Shown here piece after piece: positions 4,897 through 6,259 of a stretch of DNA of 6,259 nucleotides. Origin of the DNA: Sulfuriferula multivorans. GTDB taxonomy: Bacteria; Pseudomonadota; Gammaproteobacteria; Burkholderiales; Thiobacillaceae. The DNA is taken from contig JAAFGW010000179.1 in the NCBI GenBank assembly GCA_010365175.1, forward strand, positions 1 through 6,259, given 5' to 3'. Positions within the stretch are counted from its first letter, which is position 1; each line of letters opens with the position of its first letter. A model generated the notes under the pieces. It had not been told where the DNA came from, ran no database searches, and saw only the letters and a program-made list of their open reading frames with translations. The translations under genes and the position numbers were made by a program.

Positions 4897-5640
4897 ATGT
4901 TCTTCCGTCAATTACTGGCAAAAGATGCCACGCTGTCCTACTTCTTCGGTTGCGGCTCATGCCATGTCGGTATCGTCGTCGACCCGGTACTCGGCGACGA
5001 GGACTGGTTCATCGACGAAGCTGCCAGGCAGGACGTGAAAATCACCCACGTCATCGACACCCATGTGCATGCGGATCACTTTTCTGGTGGCCGCGCGCTG
5101 GCAGAGAAAACCGGCGCACTGTATTGCCTGCATGAATCCAACAGCAGTCGCGTGAAGTTCCCGTTCGAGCCGTTGAAGGAGGGTCAGCAAGTCAATGTCG
5201 GAAATGTTGTGGTCGAGGTGCTGCATACGCCCGGCCACACGCCTGATTCAATCTGCCTGACCGTGGCCGACAAGCGCCGCGCGACCGAGCCCGATGCAGC
5301 TCCCTGGTTTGTGATCACGGGAGACACGCTGTTCGTCGGCAGCGCCGGGCGCCCCGACCTGGCGGGCAAGGAAACCGAGATGGCGGGGCAGCTCTACGAC
5401 ACGGTGCACCAGCGCCTGCTCACGCTGGCACCCGAAGTCGAACTGTATCCCGGCCACACTTCGGGCAGTGCGTGCGGCGCAGGCATGTCGGGCAAGCCCA
5501 GCTCAACCATTGGCTTCGAGACGCGCTGGAGCCCGATGCTGTCGATGAACAAGCAAGCCTTCATTGCAGAACTCACCGCGTCGATCCCGCCGCGTCCTGC
5601 TGAAATGGATCGCATGGTTGAATTCAACCTCGGCAACTGA
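4897..5640 (+). CDS. Metallo-beta-lactamase-fold hydrolase, persulfide dioxygenase (ETHE1)-like
   Basis: This 247-residue cytoplasmic protein has the full MBL-fold metal set: THVHADH (residues 55-61, with His56, His58, Asp60, His61), His114 in HTPGHTPDS, Asp143 in TGDT and His187 in YPGHTSGS. The tail holds the block CGAGMSGKPSSTIGFE (193-208), seen in MBL enzymes associated with rhodaneses. Known relatives (ETHE1, Blh) use one iron to oxidise glutathione persulfide to sulfite, or are glyoxalase-II-like. Placement directly behind a rhodanese-type regulator favours the sulfur role. N-terminal cysteines sit at residues 19 and 22 (GCGSCHVG), beyond the usual family set. Other cysteines are at 77, 120 and 193. 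A persulfide dioxygenase is the best call, but substrate specificity cannot be read from sequence alone. Co-transcribed: 33 bases after the regulator and 2 bases before the transporter. Confidence 0.88.
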   Translation: MFFRQLLAKDATLSYFFGCGSCHVGIVVDPVLGDEDWFIDEAARQDVKITHVIDTHVHADHFSGGRALAEKTGALYCLHESNSSRVKFPFEPLKEGQQVNVGNVVVEVLHTPGHTPDSICLTVADKRRATEPDAAPWFVITGDTLFVGSAGRPDLAGKETEMAGQLYDTVHQRLLTLAPEVELYPGHTSGSACGAGMSGKPSSTIGFETRWSPMLSMNKQAFIAELTASIPPRPAEMDRMVEFNLGN

Positions 5641-5642
5641 TC

Positions 5643-6259
5643 ATGTCTTCATCTGAACTGATGGCGGATTACCGTTACGGCATCCGCAACAACCTTGCCC
5701 AGTTTTCGCATCTGCTGGTGCAGGTGTTTTTTGTCGGACTCACTATCGGCATGTTCCGCACCGTGGTGCCGGCGCTCGCCGAAACCGAATTCGGCGTCGC
5801 TAAAGGCTCGTTCATGATGCTGATGGCGTTCGTCACCGCCTTCGGCTTCGTCAAGGGCTCGCTCAATTTTGTAGCGGGGCGATTGTCCGAACGCATCGGT
5901 CGCAAGAACGTGCTGTTCATTGGCTGGCTGGCCGCCGTGCCGATCCCGTTCATGATCCTGTACGCGCCGAGTTGGGGCTGGATTGTCGCTGCAACGGTGT
6001 TGTTGGGCGTGAACCAGGGCTTGGCGTGGTCGATGACGCAAACGTCCAAACTTGATCTCACCACCGCCGATCAACGTGGGCTCACTATCGGCATCAATGA
6101 GTTCTCCGGATACTTTGGCGTCGCAGTGGCGGGCGTGATCACAGGCTATTTGGCCACTGCTTATGGCCCACGTGAAGGGCTGATGATTTTTGGTTTGGTG
6201 GTGGTGGCCTTGGCGGGCTTGTTTACCTTGCTATGGATAAAAGACACCTTGCCGTGGGC
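5643..6259 (+). CDS. Major facilitator superfamily transporter, N-terminal part (3' end outside window)
   Basis: From the ATG at 5643 the frame stays open to the window end, giving 205 residues of an incomplete protein, about half of a typical 400-residue MFS carrier. It begins 2 bases after the hydrolase stop, so translation is probably coupled. Hydrophobic segments occur near residues 22-45, 56-76, 90-107, 112-130, 147-172 and 180-199, matching the first six helices. The MFS signature between helices 2 and 3 is clear: GRLSERIGRK at 79-88. The substrate is not identifiable. In this operon it could export the product of the hydrolase (sulfite, thiosulfate or another sulfur compound) or the toxic inducer; this is inference from position. 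In-frame upstream stops (5619-5621) and absence of other starts support this start; no strong ribosome binding site is seen. Confidence 0.88.
   Translation, partial: MSSSELMADYRYGIRNNLAQFSHLLVQVFFVGLTIGMFRTVVPALAETEFGVAKGSFMMLMAFVTAFGFVKGSLNFVAGRLSERIGRKNVLFIGWLAAVPIPFMILYAPSWGWIVAATVLLGVNQGLAWSMTQTSKLDLTTADQRGLTIGINEFSGYFGVAVAGVITGYLATAYGPREGLMIFGLVVVALAGLFTLLWIKDTLPW

Noticed and set aside
5649..6074. Minus-strand reading frames opposite the transporter
   Set aside because: They are rich in His, Arg and Gln with no domain pattern, whereas the plus strand encodes an MFS protein with its signature motif.

Overview
This window looks like a bacterial chromosome or accessory segment from a moderately GC-rich proteobacterium. 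A betaproteobacterium of the metal- and sulfur-rich-habitat kind is my best guess. That rests on the style of the MerT/MerP, QueD, HD-GYP and rhodanese proteins; no rRNA or other taxonomic marker is present. There are nine protein genes (two cut by the window edges) and no tRNA, rRNA, CRISPR array or recognisable insertion sequence.

Layout. (1) 1-632, plus strand: the tail of merT, then merP, then a small 11-cysteine protein of the GDCCVxC type. They are tightly coupled: merP's Shine-Dalgarno overlaps the merT stop, and the merP stop overlaps the next start. This is a mercury (or related soft-metal) uptake/handling operon; no merA or merR lies in the window. (2) 648-1094, minus strand: an exported single-domain rhodanese, convergent with the mer operon and divergent from queD. 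(3) 1202-1561, plus: queD (queuosine/7-deazaguanine pathway), with an Arg where a zinc-ligand His is expected. (4) 1691-2833, plus: a GAF-like/HD-GYP protein, a probable cyclic-di-GMP phosphodiesterase, followed by one perfect hairpin and one hairpin with a T-tract. (5) 3083-3925, plus: an exported delta-class carbonic anhydrase with its own strong terminator. (6) 4201-6259+, plus: an operon of an ArsR-rhodanese fusion regulator, an ETHE1/persulfide-dioxygenase-like metallo-beta-lactamase-fold hydrolase, and an MFS transporter that runs off the window end. A clear inverted-repeat operator sits just before the regulator's start codon.

How it fits together. The last operon is the most coherent system. 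A regulator whose only two cysteines lie in its rhodanese loop probably reads sulfane sulfur (or another thiol-reactive ligand) and controls a persulfide-type hydrolase plus an exporter. The mer fragment and the periplasmic rhodanese add further thiol/soft-metal chemistry nearby. The QueD, HD-GYP and carbonic anhydrase genes look like independent single-gene units.

The best candidates for something under-described are the ArsR-rhodanese regulon, the GDCCVxC protein with its MerA-like vicinal-cysteine tail, and the QueD with the altered zinc site.
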